A program made the translations under genes and the position numbers. From Patulibacter americanus DSM 16676 (GTDB lineage Bacteria > Actinomycetota > Thermoleophilia > Solirubrobacterales > Solirubrobacteraceae), in the NCBI RefSeq assembly GCF_000420025.1, contig NZ_ATUD01000002.1, forward strand, positions 248,001 through 312,000: a DNA stretch of 64,000 bases, read 5' to 3'. Positions 25,187 to 33,425 of this stretch are shown one piece after another. The notes below the pieces were generated by a model. The model made no database searches. It saw only the letters and a program-made list of their open reading frames with translations, and was not told the origin of the DNA. The stretch's first letter is position 1; the number at the start of each line of letters is the position of its first letter.

Positions 25187-26065
25187 TCAGCGCCGCAGGA
25201 GCGCCTCCACCGCCGAGACCACCTCCTGCGGCGCCGACTCCGCCATGAAATGCCCGGCGGTCGTGGTCTGGTGGTGCAGGTCGGGCGCCCAGGCGCGCCA
25301 GACGCCGGCGGCGTCGTAGCCGAGCGCGGCGCCCCAGTCCTGCTGCAGAACCGTGGTCGGCATCGCGAGTCGCGCCCCGGCGTCGCGGTCGGCCTGGTCG
25401 TGGTCGACGTCGACGCCGGCGGATGCGCGGTAGTCGGCGACGATCGACGGGACGGCCCCGCGGCACGCGTCGAGGTAGGCGGCGCGCACGTCCGCCGGCA
25501 GGGCGTCGGGCCCGGCGCTCCAGGCGTCGAGGAAGTGGCCGAAGAACGCGTCGGCGCTGGCCGCGATCATCTGCTCCGGGAGCCCGGGCGGCTGGGCCAT
25601 CAGGTACAGGTGGAACGCGACGGCGGCGCCCGTGCCGCTCAGCACCTCCCAGGTGTCGAGGGTGGGGACGACGTCGAGGCACGCCAGGTGGGAGACCGCC
25701 TCGGGGTGGTCGAGTGCGGCGCGGAACGCCACGAGGGCACCGCGGTCGTGGCCGACGAGCGCGAAGCGGTCGTGGCCGAGCTCCCGGGCGAGGGCGACGA
25801 CGTCGGCGGCCATCGTGCGCTTGGAGTACGTCTCGGGATCGGATGCGTCGGGCTTGTCGCTGTCGCCGTAGCCGCGTAGGTCGGGGCAGATGACGGTGTG
25901 CCGGTCGGCGAGCGCGGGGGCGACGTGCCGCCACATCAGATGGGTCTGCGGGAACCCGTGGAGGAGCACGATCGGGGTGCCGGCGCCGCTCACGGCGGCG
26001 CGGAGCGTGACGTTCGGGGCGACGCGGAGTCGGTGGTCGGCGAAGCCGGGGATGGTCGGGTGCAT
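25187..26065 (-). CDS. Alpha/beta hydrolase, haloalkanoate dehalogenase/epoxide hydrolase-like
   Basis: The 292-residue alpha/beta hydrolase shows the oxyanion motif LLHGFPQTHLMWRHV, DLRGYGDSDKP and an aspartate nucleophile in VGHDRGALVAF. The catalytic His is in TTAGHFMAESAPQEV. Asp nucleophiles occur in epoxide hydrolases (usually GHDWG) and haloacetate dehalogenases (usually GHDRG, followed three residues later by a second Arg that binds the carboxylate). Here the GHDRG part fits the dehalogenase branch, but Leu replaces the second Arg, so fluoroacetate or haloacetate specificity is doubtful. The gene diverges from a BTAD-type regulator 112 bp away, a common arrangement for a regulator and its target. 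Confidence 0.8.
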   Translation of the reverse strand: MHPTIPGFADHRLRVAPNVTLRAAVSGAGTPIVLLHGFPQTHLMWRHVAPALADRHTVICPDLRGYGDSDKPDASDPETYSKRTMAADVVALARELGHDRFALVGHDRGALVAFRAALDHPEAVSHLACLDVVPTLDTWEVLSGTGAAVAFHLYLMAQPPGLPEQMIAASADAFFGHFLDAWSAGPDALPADVRAAYLDACRGAVPSIVADYRASAGVDVDHDQADRDAGARLAMPTTVLQQDWGAALGYDAAGVWRAWAPDLHHQTTTAGHFMAESAPQEVVSAVEALLRR

Positions 26066-26177
26066 CGTTCGGGAGGGCCTTCGTTCGTGGGTGGAGCTGG
26101 AGCCTCCCGGGGCCCGATCAGCGATCGATCAGCGCGCGGTACCGTGAGCGGCCAACGGTGCGAGAGGGCGGGCGAAC

Positions 26178-28151
26178 GTGGTGGAGGTGACCTTCGGAGT
26201 GCTCGGCCCCGTCGTGGCGCTCCGCGACGGGCAGGCGCTCGCGCTGCGGGGGCGCCGGCACCGCGAGCTGCTGGGCCGCCTGATCGCGGCCCGGGGGCAG
26301 GTCGTGACGGTCGCGGGGCTGACGGAGGACCTGTGGGCGGACGCGCCGGCGGGCGCGGCGGGCGCGATCCGCACGTTCGTCGGCGAACTCCGGCGGGTGA
26401 TCGAGCCCGACCGGGCGCCGCGCGCGCCGGCGGGGGTCCTCGTGACGCACGGCCCGGGCTACGCGCTGCACCTGGACGCCGGGGCGGTAGACGCGTGGCG
26501 CTTCGAACGTGCGGTGCAGGCCGCCGCGGCGCTCCCGCCGGACGCGGCGCTCGACGCGCTGGGCGAGGCCCTCGCGCTGTGGCGCGGCGCGGCGTACGCC
26601 GACGTCGGCGACGGTTCGTGGGCGCAGGGCGAGCGGGCACGGCTCGAGGAGCTGCGGCTGCTGGCGCGCGAACGCCACGCGGCGGCGGCGCTGGCGCTGG
26701 GTCGCACCGGCGAGGCGGTCGCCGACCTGGAGCGCCTGACGGTCGAGCAGCCCTGGCGGGAGGAGGCGTGGCGGCTGCTGGCGCTCGCCCTCTACCGCAG
26801 CGGGCGTCAGGGGGACGCGCTGGCCACGCTGCGCCGCGCCCGCTCACTCATGGACGAGGGGCTGGGCGTCGAGCCGGGAGCCGCCCTCCGGCGGCTCGAG
26901 GTCGACGTCCTGCGGCAGGCGCAGCACCTCGACCCGCCGGCGGACTCGGCCGTCGGCCGGCTCTGGGCGAGCACCGCGGCGGCCTACGACCGCTCCGTGC
27001 CGCCGCGGGTCCGGCTGCGGTCGTCCGTCGACATGCTGCGCGGTCTCGCGGTCGGCGCGGGTGGCCCGGGGCTGCAGGCCGTGCAGGCGGGCCGGCTCGA
27101 GGCGGTCGAAGCGGCCGAGGAGCTGGGCGATGCGGAGTTGACCGCGCGGGTCATCGGCGGCTACGACGTGCCCGCGATCTGGCCGCGCGGCGACGACCCC
27201 GAGCAGGCGGCGCGGATCGTCCGGGCCGCGGAGCGGGCGCTGATCCGGCTCGACGCCGGCGCCGGCGACGGGCTGCGCGCCCGCTTGCTGGCGACGATCG
27301 CGGTCGAGTCGCGGGGCACCGGTGGCCGTCGTCCCGCCGAGGCGGCCGCGGAGGCCGAGCGGATCGCGCGCGGGCTGGGCGACCCGTCGCTCCTCTCCTT
27401 CGCGCTCAACGGCGTGCTGATGCAGTCCTTCGGCCGAACCGGGTTGGCGCCGCGGCGGGACGCCCTCGGCGCGGAGCTCATCGAGACCGCCGCGCGCCAC
27501 GGGCTGACGAGCTTCGAGGTGCTCGGGCACCTCGTCCGCCTGCAGGCCCGCGGGGCCCTCGACGACCCCACGGGTGCCGACGGGCACGCGGCCGCGCTGA
27601 CGGCGCTGGCGGAGCGGCACGAGGTCCCGCTGATCGCCGTCTTCGTCCGCTGGCACGAGGTGCGGCGCTTGACGCTCGACGCGACCGTTGGGTGGGATGC
27701 CGTCGCGGGCGCCTACGCACGGGCCGTCGCCGCGCTCGAGTCGGCGGGGATGCCGGGCATGGCCGGCGGCCTGCCCGCGCTCGTCCGCCTGTGCCTGCGG
27801 GTGTGCCGCGGCATGGACGCGCCGGTCGACGCCGACGAGGACTGGGGGCCGTTCGAGCCCTGGGCGCGCCCCTTCGTCCTGCTCGCCGCCGACGACGCCG
27901 TCGCGGCGGGGGACGCCGTGCGCGCGGTGCCCGACCCGCCGGCCGACCTGCTGCAGGAGGCGCTCTGGTGCCTCGTCGCCCGCGCCGCGACGCTGCTGAA
28001 CGACGCCGAGACGGCGGAACGGGCCCGGGTCGCTCTCGAGCCCGCCGCCGCCGAGATCGCGGGGGCGGGCAGCGGCCTGTTCGCGCTCGGTCCGGTGGCG
28101 AGCTACCTGGGCCCGGCGGAGCCCTCGTCCTCCCGGTCGCCGTCGCGCTAA
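26178..28151 (+). CDS. SARP/BTAD-domain transcriptional regulator
   Basis: The 657-residue regulator starts at a GTG. Residues 1 to about 95 are an OmpR-like winged helix (FGVLGPVVALRDGQALALRGRRHRELLGRLI, then LTEDLWADAPAGAAGAIRTFVGELRRVIEPD and THGPGYALHL). Residues about 100-245 are the bacterial transcriptional activation domain, a TPR-like helical array (WRGAAYADVGDGSWAQGERARLEELRLLARER and QPWREEAWRLLALALYRSGRQGDALATLRRAR). The remaining about 400 residues are Ala/Arg-rich helices without a P-loop, so this is the SARP-plus-helical-domain form and not an AfsR with an NB-ARC ATPase. It probably senses a ligand through the C-terminal region. It is divergent from the hydrolase gene, its simplest candidate target. 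Confidence 0.85.
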   Translation: MVEVTFGVLGPVVALRDGQALALRGRRHRELLGRLIAARGQVVTVAGLTEDLWADAPAGAAGAIRTFVGELRRVIEPDRAPRAPAGVLVTHGPGYALHLDAGAVDAWRFERAVQAAAALPPDAALDALGEALALWRGAAYADVGDGSWAQGERARLEELRLLARERHAAAALALGRTGEAVADLERLTVEQPWREEAWRLLALALYRSGRQGDALATLRRARSLMDEGLGVEPGAALRRLEVDVLRQAQHLDPPADSAVGRLWASTAAAYDRSVPPRVRLRSSVDMLRGLAVGAGGPGLQAVQAGRLEAVEAAEELGDAELTARVIGGYDVPAIWPRGDDPEQAARIVRAAERALIRLDAGAGDGLRARLLATIAVESRGTGGRRPAEAAAEAERIARGLGDPSLLSFALNGVLMQSFGRTGLAPRRDALGAELIETAARHGLTSFEVLGHLVRLQARGALDDPTGADGHAAALTALAERHEVPLIAVFVRWHEVRRLTLDATVGWDAVAGAYARAVAALESAGMPGMAGGLPALVRLCLRVCRGMDAPVDADEDWGPFEPWARPFVLLAADDAVAAGDAVRAVPDPPADLLQEALWCLVARAATLLNDAETAERARVALEPAAAEIAGAGSGLFALGPVASYLGPAEPSSSRSPSR

Positions 28152-28153
28152 TC

Positions 28154-28170
28154 GCCGACCCCGCGTCGGC
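28154..28170. terminator. Small hairpin between convergent stops
   Basis: GCCGAC (28154-28159) and GTCGGC (28165-28170) with a 5-nt loop lie exactly between the stop of the BTAD regulator (28151) and the stop of the convergent small membrane protein (28171). Short stem and no T-tract, so weak. Confidence 0.35.
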
Positions 28171-28377
28171 CTAGTTCGTGGTGACGAGCAGGATCGCCAT
28201 CCCGATCGCGATCACACCGACCGCCTTCGTGACCCACAACGGCCGGACCTGCCCGACCTCGCCGTCGGCGCCGCGTGGACCCGACCGGTCCTGCGAGCCC
28301 CACGTCGCCAGGCCGCCGAGGTCGAGGACGACGGCGAGCCCGAAGAGCACGAGGAGGGCGGCGACGACGTAGGACAT
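28171..28377 (-). CDS. Small two-helix membrane protein
   Basis: The 68-residue product has two hydrophobic segments, VVAALLVLFGLAVVLDLGGLA near the N-terminus and VTKAVGVIAIGMAILLVTT at the C-terminus. A polar loop (WGSQDRSGPRGADGEVGQVRPL) joins them. The ATG start is good and the codon pattern is GC3-rich, like real genes here. No family is recognised and no function can be assigned. It is divergent from the isomerase gene. Confidence 0.6.
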   Translation of the reverse strand: MSYVVAALLVLFGLAVVLDLGGLATWGSQDRSGPRGADGEVGQVRPLWVTKAVGVIAIGMAILLVTTN

Positions 28378-28484
28378 GGCGCGAGGCTACTGGCGGGTGC
28401 CACGGAGCACCCGGCGGTTGGTGCCGTACGCGACCGGCGGTAGGGTCGGGCGTCATCCGGACCAGCCGCCCCCGGCCGCGAGAC

Positions 28485-29078
28485 ATGACCGCACCGCTCT
28501 TCCTCTACGAGTTCAGCTCCCCATACGCGTACTTCAGCGCCCACCGCATCAACGGCCTGATGCCGATGCCGGTGCGGTGGCAGCCCATCCTGTTCGGGGC
28601 GCTGGCACAGTCCATCGGCAAGGTGCCGTGGTCGCTGCAGCTCGGCGCGGAGCGCGACCGGCGGATGCGCGATTGCGAGGAGCGCGCCGCCGCACTCGGC
28701 TTGCCGTTGACGTGGCCGCGCGACTGGCCGCTCGGCACGTACTCCGTCCTGGCGGCGCGGGCGGCGCTGGCCGCCGGCGAGCAGGGCCTGCTGCGGGAGT
28801 TCTCGCTCGAGGCGTTCCGTGTGGGGCTCGGGCTCGGCCAGGACCTGACGGACCCGGAGGTGGTGTGGGACGCCGCCCGGGCCGTCGGGGCCGACGTGGA
28901 CGCGCTGGCGGCGGCGGTCGAGCGGCCCGACCTGAAGGCGGCGCTGCGGGACGCCACCGAGACCGCGGCGCGTCGGGGCGTCACGGGCGTGCCGACCGTC
29001 GAGGTCGGCGCGGAGCGGTTCTGGGGCGACGACCGGCTCGAGGACGCGGCGCGCGCGCTCGGGGCATCGGCCGACTGA
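28485..29078 (+). CDS. 2-hydroxychromene-2-carboxylate isomerase-like protein (DsbA/GST-kappa fold)
   Basis: The 197-residue protein starts at the ATG at 28485. Its N-terminus LFLYEFSSPYAYFSAHRI carries the catalytic S-P-Y-A-Y motif of 2-hydroxychromene-2-carboxylate isomerases. The C-terminus GVTGVPTVEVGAERFWGDDRLEDAARALG carries the matching cis-Pro loop and FWGxDRL ending. It is a glutathione-transferase-kappa-like thioredoxin fold with no CXXC, so it is an isomerase-type member and not a disulfide oxidoreductase. The named reaction belongs to naphthalene catabolism, but no other pathway genes are near. A substrate other than hydroxychromene carboxylate is therefore likely. The frame is open upstream to 28275 without family similarity. 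Confidence 0.85.
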   Translation: MTAPLFLYEFSSPYAYFSAHRINGLMPMPVRWQPILFGALAQSIGKVPWSLQLGAERDRRMRDCEERAAALGLPLTWPRDWPLGTYSVLAARAALAAGEQGLLREFSLEAFRVGLGLGQDLTDPEVVWDAARAVGADVDALAAAVERPDLKAALRDATETAARRGVTGVPTVEVGAERFWGDDRLEDAARALGASAD

Positions 29079-29201
29079 GCGCGGCACGTCTCCGACGGCG
29101 GCACGGGATGCGTCGCGACGGGCAGCGCTCGCGGCCGGGCGTTGGGCGCCATGCCCCGGGCGCCGCGACGCCGAGCCGCCTCGCGTTGAAACACTGCGTC
29201 C

Positions 29202-31307
29202 GTGACCACGCTGCGACAAGGAGCGCTGCTGGCGCTCGCCGTGGCGCTCGTCGTCGCGGGGATCGCGGCGGTGTACGTGAAGACCGAGCTGGCCGAGCCG
29301 GAGGCGTTCGCCGACCGCGGCGTCGCCGCGTTGCGGTCCGACGCGGTCCAGACGGTGATCGCCGAGGAGGTCGCCGTCGACGTGCTCGAGCGTCAGGCGC
29401 CCGACCTGGTCGCGGCGCGCCCGCTCGTCCTGACCGCGATCGAGGCGGTGCTGCAGACCCGGCAGTTCGAGGACGTGTTCCGCCGCGCCGCGGTCACCGC
29501 CCACGGAGTGCTGCTGCGCGGCGACACCGACGTCGCGGTCGAGCTCGCGGCGCTGCGCGAGGTGCTCGTGCCCGCGGTGCGGACCGCATCCCCCGAGCTC
29601 GCGCGCAGCCTGCCCCAGGACCTGCGCCCGCAGATCGCCACGATCCGGCGGACGGACGCGGCCTCGGCCGTCACCCGCACCGCCGACCGAATTTCGAACG
29701 TCGCGTGGCCCCTGCTGGGCCTGGGCGTGCTGAGCGTCGTCGCGATCGTCGCGCTGGCCCACGACCGGCGGCGCGCCGTCTTCCGCGCCGGGGTCGCCCT
29801 CACCGCCGGCGGACTCCTCGGGGCGCTCGCCGTCTCCGCCCTGGGGACGGAGGTCGTGTCCCACGCGCAGGCCGTCGGCGTGATCTCCGACGACGAGGCG
29901 CAGCAGGCGGCGCGCGCCACGTTCGACGCGTTCGCCGGCGACCTGCGCAGCGTGCTGCTCGGCGTCGGCGCGCTCGGCGCGCTGCTGTTCGGGAGCGTCG
30001 TGATCGCCGACCGCCGCATCGACCGGGCGTGGGTCCTCCGCCGCGCCTCTGCCGTGCTGGGCGACGGATCCCTGCCCGTCGCGGCGCGGGTCGCACGCGG
30101 CATGGCGGCTGCGGCGCTGGGCGCGGTCATCCTCTTCGACGCCGGGCTGCTGGCCCGGATCATCATCGCGACCATCGGCGTGGCGATCGTGCTCGCGGGC
30201 CTGGCCGAGGTCGTCTCGCCGCTGCGCACCGCCCGCCGGGCGCGCTCCGCGGAGGACCGTCGACGCACGCGGCGCCGAGCGCTGGTCGGGGGCCTCGCCG
30301 CCGGCGCGGTCGCCGCGACCGTGGCGGTCGCGATCGTGCTCCCGAACGGCGGGGGCGCGGATCCGCTGAAGCCGGCCGACGTCACGGCCTGCAACGGCCT
30401 GCCGGAGCTCTGCGACCGCCGGCTGGACCAGGTCGTCTTCCCGGGCACCCACAACTCGATGTCGGCCGCCGACCGCCCGGGCTGGCTGTTCGCGAACCAG
30501 CGCCTGCCGATCCCGCGTCAGCTCGACGACGGCATCCGCCTGCTGATGATCGACCCGCACTACGGCGTGGTGAACCGCGAGGGCCGGATCCGCACCGACC
30601 TCGAGGCCGAGGGCACGACCCGCAACCGCGTGGCCGCCGAGCTGGGCACCGATGCGATCGGCGCGGCCGAGCAGCTCGCGGGTCGCCTGGGCCTCGTGCC
30701 CTCCGACGGCGAGCGGCGGATCTACCTGTGCCACTCGCTGTGCGAGCTCGGCGCCGAGAGCTTCGGCGGCACGCTGAAGGACATCCGCGGGTTCCTCGAG
30801 CGCAACCGCTCCGAGGTGCTGATCGTGATGCTCGAGTCCAGCGTCGACCCGACCGAGATCGAGGAGGCGTTCGACAAGGCAGGCCTCGAGGACTACCTCG
30901 CGACCCTCCCGCGCACCGGCCCGATGCCGCGCATGAAGGACCTGATCACCACCGGCCGCCGCCTGATCGTCCTCGACGAGCGCGACGGCGGCGACGAGCC
31001 GTGGCACCAGCCGGCGTTCGTCCTCGCGCAGAACACGTCGATCGACAAGTTCACCGACGACCAGGCCTCGTGCGCCCCGGGCCGCGGCACCCCGGACAAC
31101 CCGTTGCTGATCGCCAACCACTGGATCGACCGGTTCCCGCCGCCGGCCGGGCGGGCCGCCCGCGCGAACGAGGCGGGCGTGCTGCGCAGGCGGGTGAAGA
31201 GCTGCGAGGAGCGACTCGGGCGCAAGCCCAACTCGATCGCGGTGGACTTCTACCAGCGGGGGGACCTGCTGAAGGTCGTGCGGGAGCTGAACCGGGACGG
31301 GGTCTGA
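29202..31307 (+). CDS. Membrane protein with C-terminal PI-PLC-like catalytic domain
   Basis: The 701-residue protein starts at a GTG. It has an N-terminal transmembrane helix (GALLALAVALVVAGIAAVYV), a soluble segment of about 140 residues, and about five further membrane helices between residues 165 and 380 (for example VAWPLLGLGVLSVVAIVALA, AALGAVILFDAGLLARIIIATIGVAIVLAGLAE and GGLAAGAVAATVAVAIVLP). From about residue 395 a PI-PLC-like TIM-barrel domain follows: DQVVFPGTHNSMSAADRPGW has the first catalytic His, RLLMIDPHY is the second strand and RIYLCHSLCELG supplies the second His. It ends in the FPPPAGRAARANEAG and DFYQRGDLL region. The catalytic part is likely outside the membrane. Substrate may be a glycerophospholipid or inositol lipid. 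Confidence 0.8.
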   Translation: MTTLRQGALLALAVALVVAGIAAVYVKTELAEPEAFADRGVAALRSDAVQTVIAEEVAVDVLERQAPDLVAARPLVLTAIEAVLQTRQFEDVFRRAAVTAHGVLLRGDTDVAVELAALREVLVPAVRTASPELARSLPQDLRPQIATIRRTDAASAVTRTADRISNVAWPLLGLGVLSVVAIVALAHDRRRAVFRAGVALTAGGLLGALAVSALGTEVVSHAQAVGVISDDEAQQAARATFDAFAGDLRSVLLGVGALGALLFGSVVIADRRIDRAWVLRRASAVLGDGSLPVAARVARGMAAAALGAVILFDAGLLARIIIATIGVAIVLAGLAEVVSPLRTARRARSAEDRRRTRRRALVGGLAAGAVAATVAVAIVLPNGGGADPLKPADVTACNGLPELCDRRLDQVVFPGTHNSMSAADRPGWLFANQRLPIPRQLDDGIRLLMIDPHYGVVNREGRIRTDLEAEGTTRNRVAAELGTDAIGAAEQLAGRLGLVPSDGERRIYLCHSLCELGAESFGGTLKDIRGFLERNRSEVLIVMLESSVDPTEIEEAFDKAGLEDYLATLPRTGPMPRMKDLITTGRRLIVLDERDGGDEPWHQPAFVLAQNTSIDKFTDDQASCAPGRGTPDNPLLIANHWIDRFPPPAGRAARANEAGVLRRRVKSCEERLGRKPNSIAVDFYQRGDLLKVVRELNRDGV

Positions 31308-31345
31308 GGGACGATCCGGGGGCCCCTCCGGTGGGCCGCGCTCCC

Positions 31346-31421
31346 CGCGTCGTCAGCCGCCTCCCGCGTCGTCAGCCGCTTCACGCGTCGTCAGCCGCTT
31401 CACGCGTCGTCAGCCGCGCCT
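31346..31421. repeat. Four tandem 19-bp repeats
   Basis: Units starting at 31346, 31365, 31384 and 31403 share CGCGTCGTCAGCCGCTTCA with minor changes at the ends; a degenerate fifth copy follows. The array abuts the stop of the VOC gene at 31421 and lies 38 bp beyond the end of the convergent PI-PLC-like gene. There are no spacers, so it is not a CRISPR array. It may be slippage-prone sequence in the shared 3' region. Confidence 0.8.
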
Positions 31422-31822
31422 CACGCGCCGCCGGCCGCGCCTGCGTCGCCGGGCGCGTAGGTCCCGAACGACCAGACGTTGCCCTCGCGGTCCCGCAGCA
31501 CGCACTCGCGGCCGCCGTACTCGGGGCCGCGGGGCGCGATGACCGACGTCGCGCCCGCCGCGACGGCGCTGGCGTGGACCGCGTCGACCGCCGCGGCGTC
31601 GTCGAGCACCCAGTAGGTCGCACCGGTCCCGGGCGGCTGGCCGACGCGCTCGTCCCGGGACGTGCCCGCCATGATCCAGCCGTCGCCCAGCCGCAGCTCG
31701 GCGTGGTCGACGGCCGGCCCGTCGGCGGGGTGCACGGAGGCGAGCTGCAGGCCGAACGCGTCGACCCAGTGCTGGAGCGTGGCCCGCTCGTGGACGCGGA
31801 ACGTGGGGATGACCTGGGACAT
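31421..31822 (-). CDS. VOC family (glyoxalase/bleomycin resistance-like) protein
   Basis: The 133-residue protein is a single-module vicinal oxygen chelate protein: IPTFRVHERATLQHWVDAFGLQLA, then DHAELRLGDGWIMAGTSRDE, YWVLDDAAAVDAVHASAVAAGAT and the closing RECVLRDREGNVWSFGTYAPG. The start is the ATG at 31822; a TTG at 31831 is the only further option. It lies 10 bp after the stop of an AraC-type regulator on the same strand, a common pairing in actinobacteria, so the two are probably one operon. Enzyme or binding function not decided. Confidence 0.85.
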   Translation of the reverse strand: MSQVIPTFRVHERATLQHWVDAFGLQLASVHPADGPAVDHAELRLGDGWIMAGTSRDERVGQPPGTGATYWVLDDAAAVDAVHASAVAAGATSVIAPRGPEYGGRECVLRDREGNVWSFGTYAPGDAGAAGGA

Positions 31823-31832
31823 GGACCGCAAC

Positions 31833-32711
31833 CTACGGGCGGTCCCGGCCCCCGTCTTGAACGGACGTGACCGTCGAGGGGGCGTCGGCGCGCATCCCGG
31901 CGGGCGTCAGCCCCGAGAGCGCCCGCACCTCGCGGGTCAGGTGGGCTTGGTCGCTGTAGCCGCACGACGCCGCGACGGTCGCGAGGTCCATGGCGCTCTG
32001 CTGCAGCAGGTGCTTGGCCCGGCCGAAGCGCACGAGGCGCGCGTACGCCTTCGGGCCGACCCCGACCGCCTCGCGGAACCGGCTCGAGAGGTGACGGCGG
32101 GAGCAGCCGAGCTCGCGCTGGAGCCGCTCGACGGGCACCTGGCCGCCCGTCGCGTCGATGCGCGCAGCGGCCCACGCGACGTCGGGCCGGGGGACGGGGG
32201 CGTCGCGCACGCGACGCCCGATCCAGTCCTGCAGCAGCGCGAAGCGGGCGTCCCACGTCGTCGCGCACGCCAGGCGTTCGACGAGCAACGCGCCGTCCCG
32301 CTCGCCGACCAGGTCGCCCAGGCCGACGACCGCGCCCGCCAGTGCGGCCCCGGGCACCCCGAGCACCGCGGCGGTCCCCAGCGGGGTGAGGTCGACCTGC
32401 AGCACGTGGACCCGGCCCTCGTGGCGGGAGACGGCGGGGGTGAGCGAGATCCCACCCGCGAACGACGCGCCCATGCGCTTCAGCGGCGCGTCGGGTCCCG
32501 TGCCGATCGCCCAGTCGTGCTCGAGCACGAGGATCAGCGCCGTCCCGGGGACGCACGGCTCGGTGTGCTGCTCCGGCGCGCCGATCGACCGGACACCCCA
32601 GAGGCGTCCCAGGTGGCCGGCGAGCTCGGGGCGGGGGAGGGCGGTGGCGACGTCGGGTGCCACGGGCCCATCGTCCGGGGTGCGGCGGCGGATGTCCAGG
32701 CCCGTCGTCAT
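31833..32711 (-). CDS. AraC family transcriptional regulator
   Basis: The 292-residue protein has a C-terminal AraC DNA-binding domain with two helix-turn-helix motifs, seen as VERLQRELGCSRRHLSSRFREAVGVGPKAYARLVRFGRAKHLLQ and MDLATVAASCGYSDQAHLTREVRALSGLTPAGMR. The N-terminal about 150 residues hold a sensor-like beta domain (HTEPCVPGTALILVLEHDW, SFAGGISLTPAVSRHEGRVHVLQVDLTPLG). It is upstream of and cotranscribed with the VOC protein, and probably controls it and itself. Ligand unknown. Confidence 0.85.
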   Translation of the reverse strand: MTTGLDIRRRTPDDGPVAPDVATALPRPELAGHLGRLWGVRSIGAPEQHTEPCVPGTALILVLEHDWAIGTGPDAPLKRMGASFAGGISLTPAVSRHEGRVHVLQVDLTPLGTAAVLGVPGAALAGAVVGLGDLVGERDGALLVERLACATTWDARFALLQDWIGRRVRDAPVPRPDVAWAAARIDATGGQVPVERLQRELGCSRRHLSSRFREAVGVGPKAYARLVRFGRAKHLLQQSAMDLATVAASCGYSDQAHLTREVRALSGLTPAGMRADAPSTVTSVQDGGRDRP

Positions 32712-32717
32712 GGCCGC

Positions 32718-33122
32718 CTACGGCGCGATGACGTGCAGGCTCGGCAGCAGGTCGGCGTGGCGGGGGCGATCACGCGTGAGGAGCGCACGGTCGGTGAGCG
32801 CTGCGTGGGCCGCGATGTAGAAGTCGGGGAGAGGGGCACGCTTGGTCCCGCCGCCGCGGCGATAGCGGAGGAAGCAGCGGCCGGCGAGGAAGGCGGCGTC
32901 CCACGGCAGGTCCTCGCGCTCGATGCGGGCCGGCAGGACGTCGTCCAGCTCCTCGATCCGCTCGAATCCCACCGACAGCTCGGCGTAGATCAGCGGGTTG
33001 ATGATGACCGGACCGGCGTCGAACGCGGCAGCCAGGTGCTTCACCGACCAGGCACTCCACCGTGGGTCGTCGGTGAGGACGTCCAGGAGGACGTTCGAGT
33101 CCACCAGCGTCCCGTGGGGCAC
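32718..33122 (-). CDS. PIN-domain ribonuclease toxin (VapC-like)
   Basis: The 134-residue protein has the conserved acidic residues of PIN nucleases in order: D in MPHGTLVDSNVLLDVL, E in IINPLIYAELSVGF, D in KRAPLPDFYIAAHA, and D in LTDRALLTRDRPRH. It starts at a GTG two bases after the stop of the AbrB-like gene, the usual antitoxin-toxin order and spacing. The expected role is a magnesium-dependent site-specific RNase, neutralised by the upstream partner. The C-terminal HADLLPSLHVIAP is typical. The type II toxin-antitoxin reading is by family and context. Confidence 0.9.
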   Translation of the reverse strand: MPHGTLVDSNVLLDVLTDDPRWSAWSVKHLAAAFDAGPVIINPLIYAELSVGFERIEELDDVLPARIEREDLPWDAAFLAGRCFLRYRRGGGTKRAPLPDFYIAAHAALTDRALLTRDRPRHADLLPSLHVIAP

Positions 33123-33124
33123 GC

Positions 33125-33349
33125 TCAGTCCTCGCCGCGCGTGAGCGCGAGGAGCTCGTCCGTGGTCATCCGCGTGGTGGCGCGCCCGCGCATCCCGGAG
33201 ACGAGGGCCTCGCCGTCGCCCCCGGTACGGCGGACGAGCCGGGCGCCCTCCGCGTCGACGCGGAAGTCGACCTCGCTGCCCGGCTCGATGCCGAGGCGCC
33301 GACGCACCTCGAGCGGGATGGTCACCTGGCCCTTGCTCGTCACGCGCAT
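33125..33349 (-). CDS. AbrB/SpoVT-type antitoxin (VapB-like)
   Basis: The 74-residue protein begins with the classic swapped-hairpin AbrB DNA-binding domain, MRVTSKGQVTIPLEVRRRLGIEPGSEVDFRVDAEG. Its C-terminal tail (GRATTRMTTDELLALTRGED) likely wraps the toxin. It precedes the PIN toxin by 2 bp. Operator-like half-sites lie just upstream at 33359-33382, consistent with autoregulation. Confidence 0.9.
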   Translation of the reverse strand: MRVTSKGQVTIPLEVRRRLGIEPGSEVDFRVDAEGARLVRRTGGDGEALVSGMRGRATTRMTTDELLALTRGED

Positions 33350-33358
33350 GGGGTCAGC

Positions 33359-33382
33359 GTACCGGGTAATACCGGGCGGTAC
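33359..33382. promoter_or_regulatory. Candidate antitoxin operator
   Basis: GTACC (33359-33363) and GGTAC (33378-33382) are inverted, and TACCGGG is directly repeated at 33360-33366 and 33370-33376, 10 bp apart. The cluster is 10 bp upstream of the antitoxin ATG, where autorepression would occur. Confidence 0.5.
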
Positions 33383-33425
33383 TACTGGGCGCGGGGCCTG
33401 GTTCGGCCTCCAACGCCCGGGGTGT

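Noticed and set aside
31346..31421. CRISPR-like array
   Set aside because: Units are contiguous 19-bp copies without spacers and no cas gene is near.
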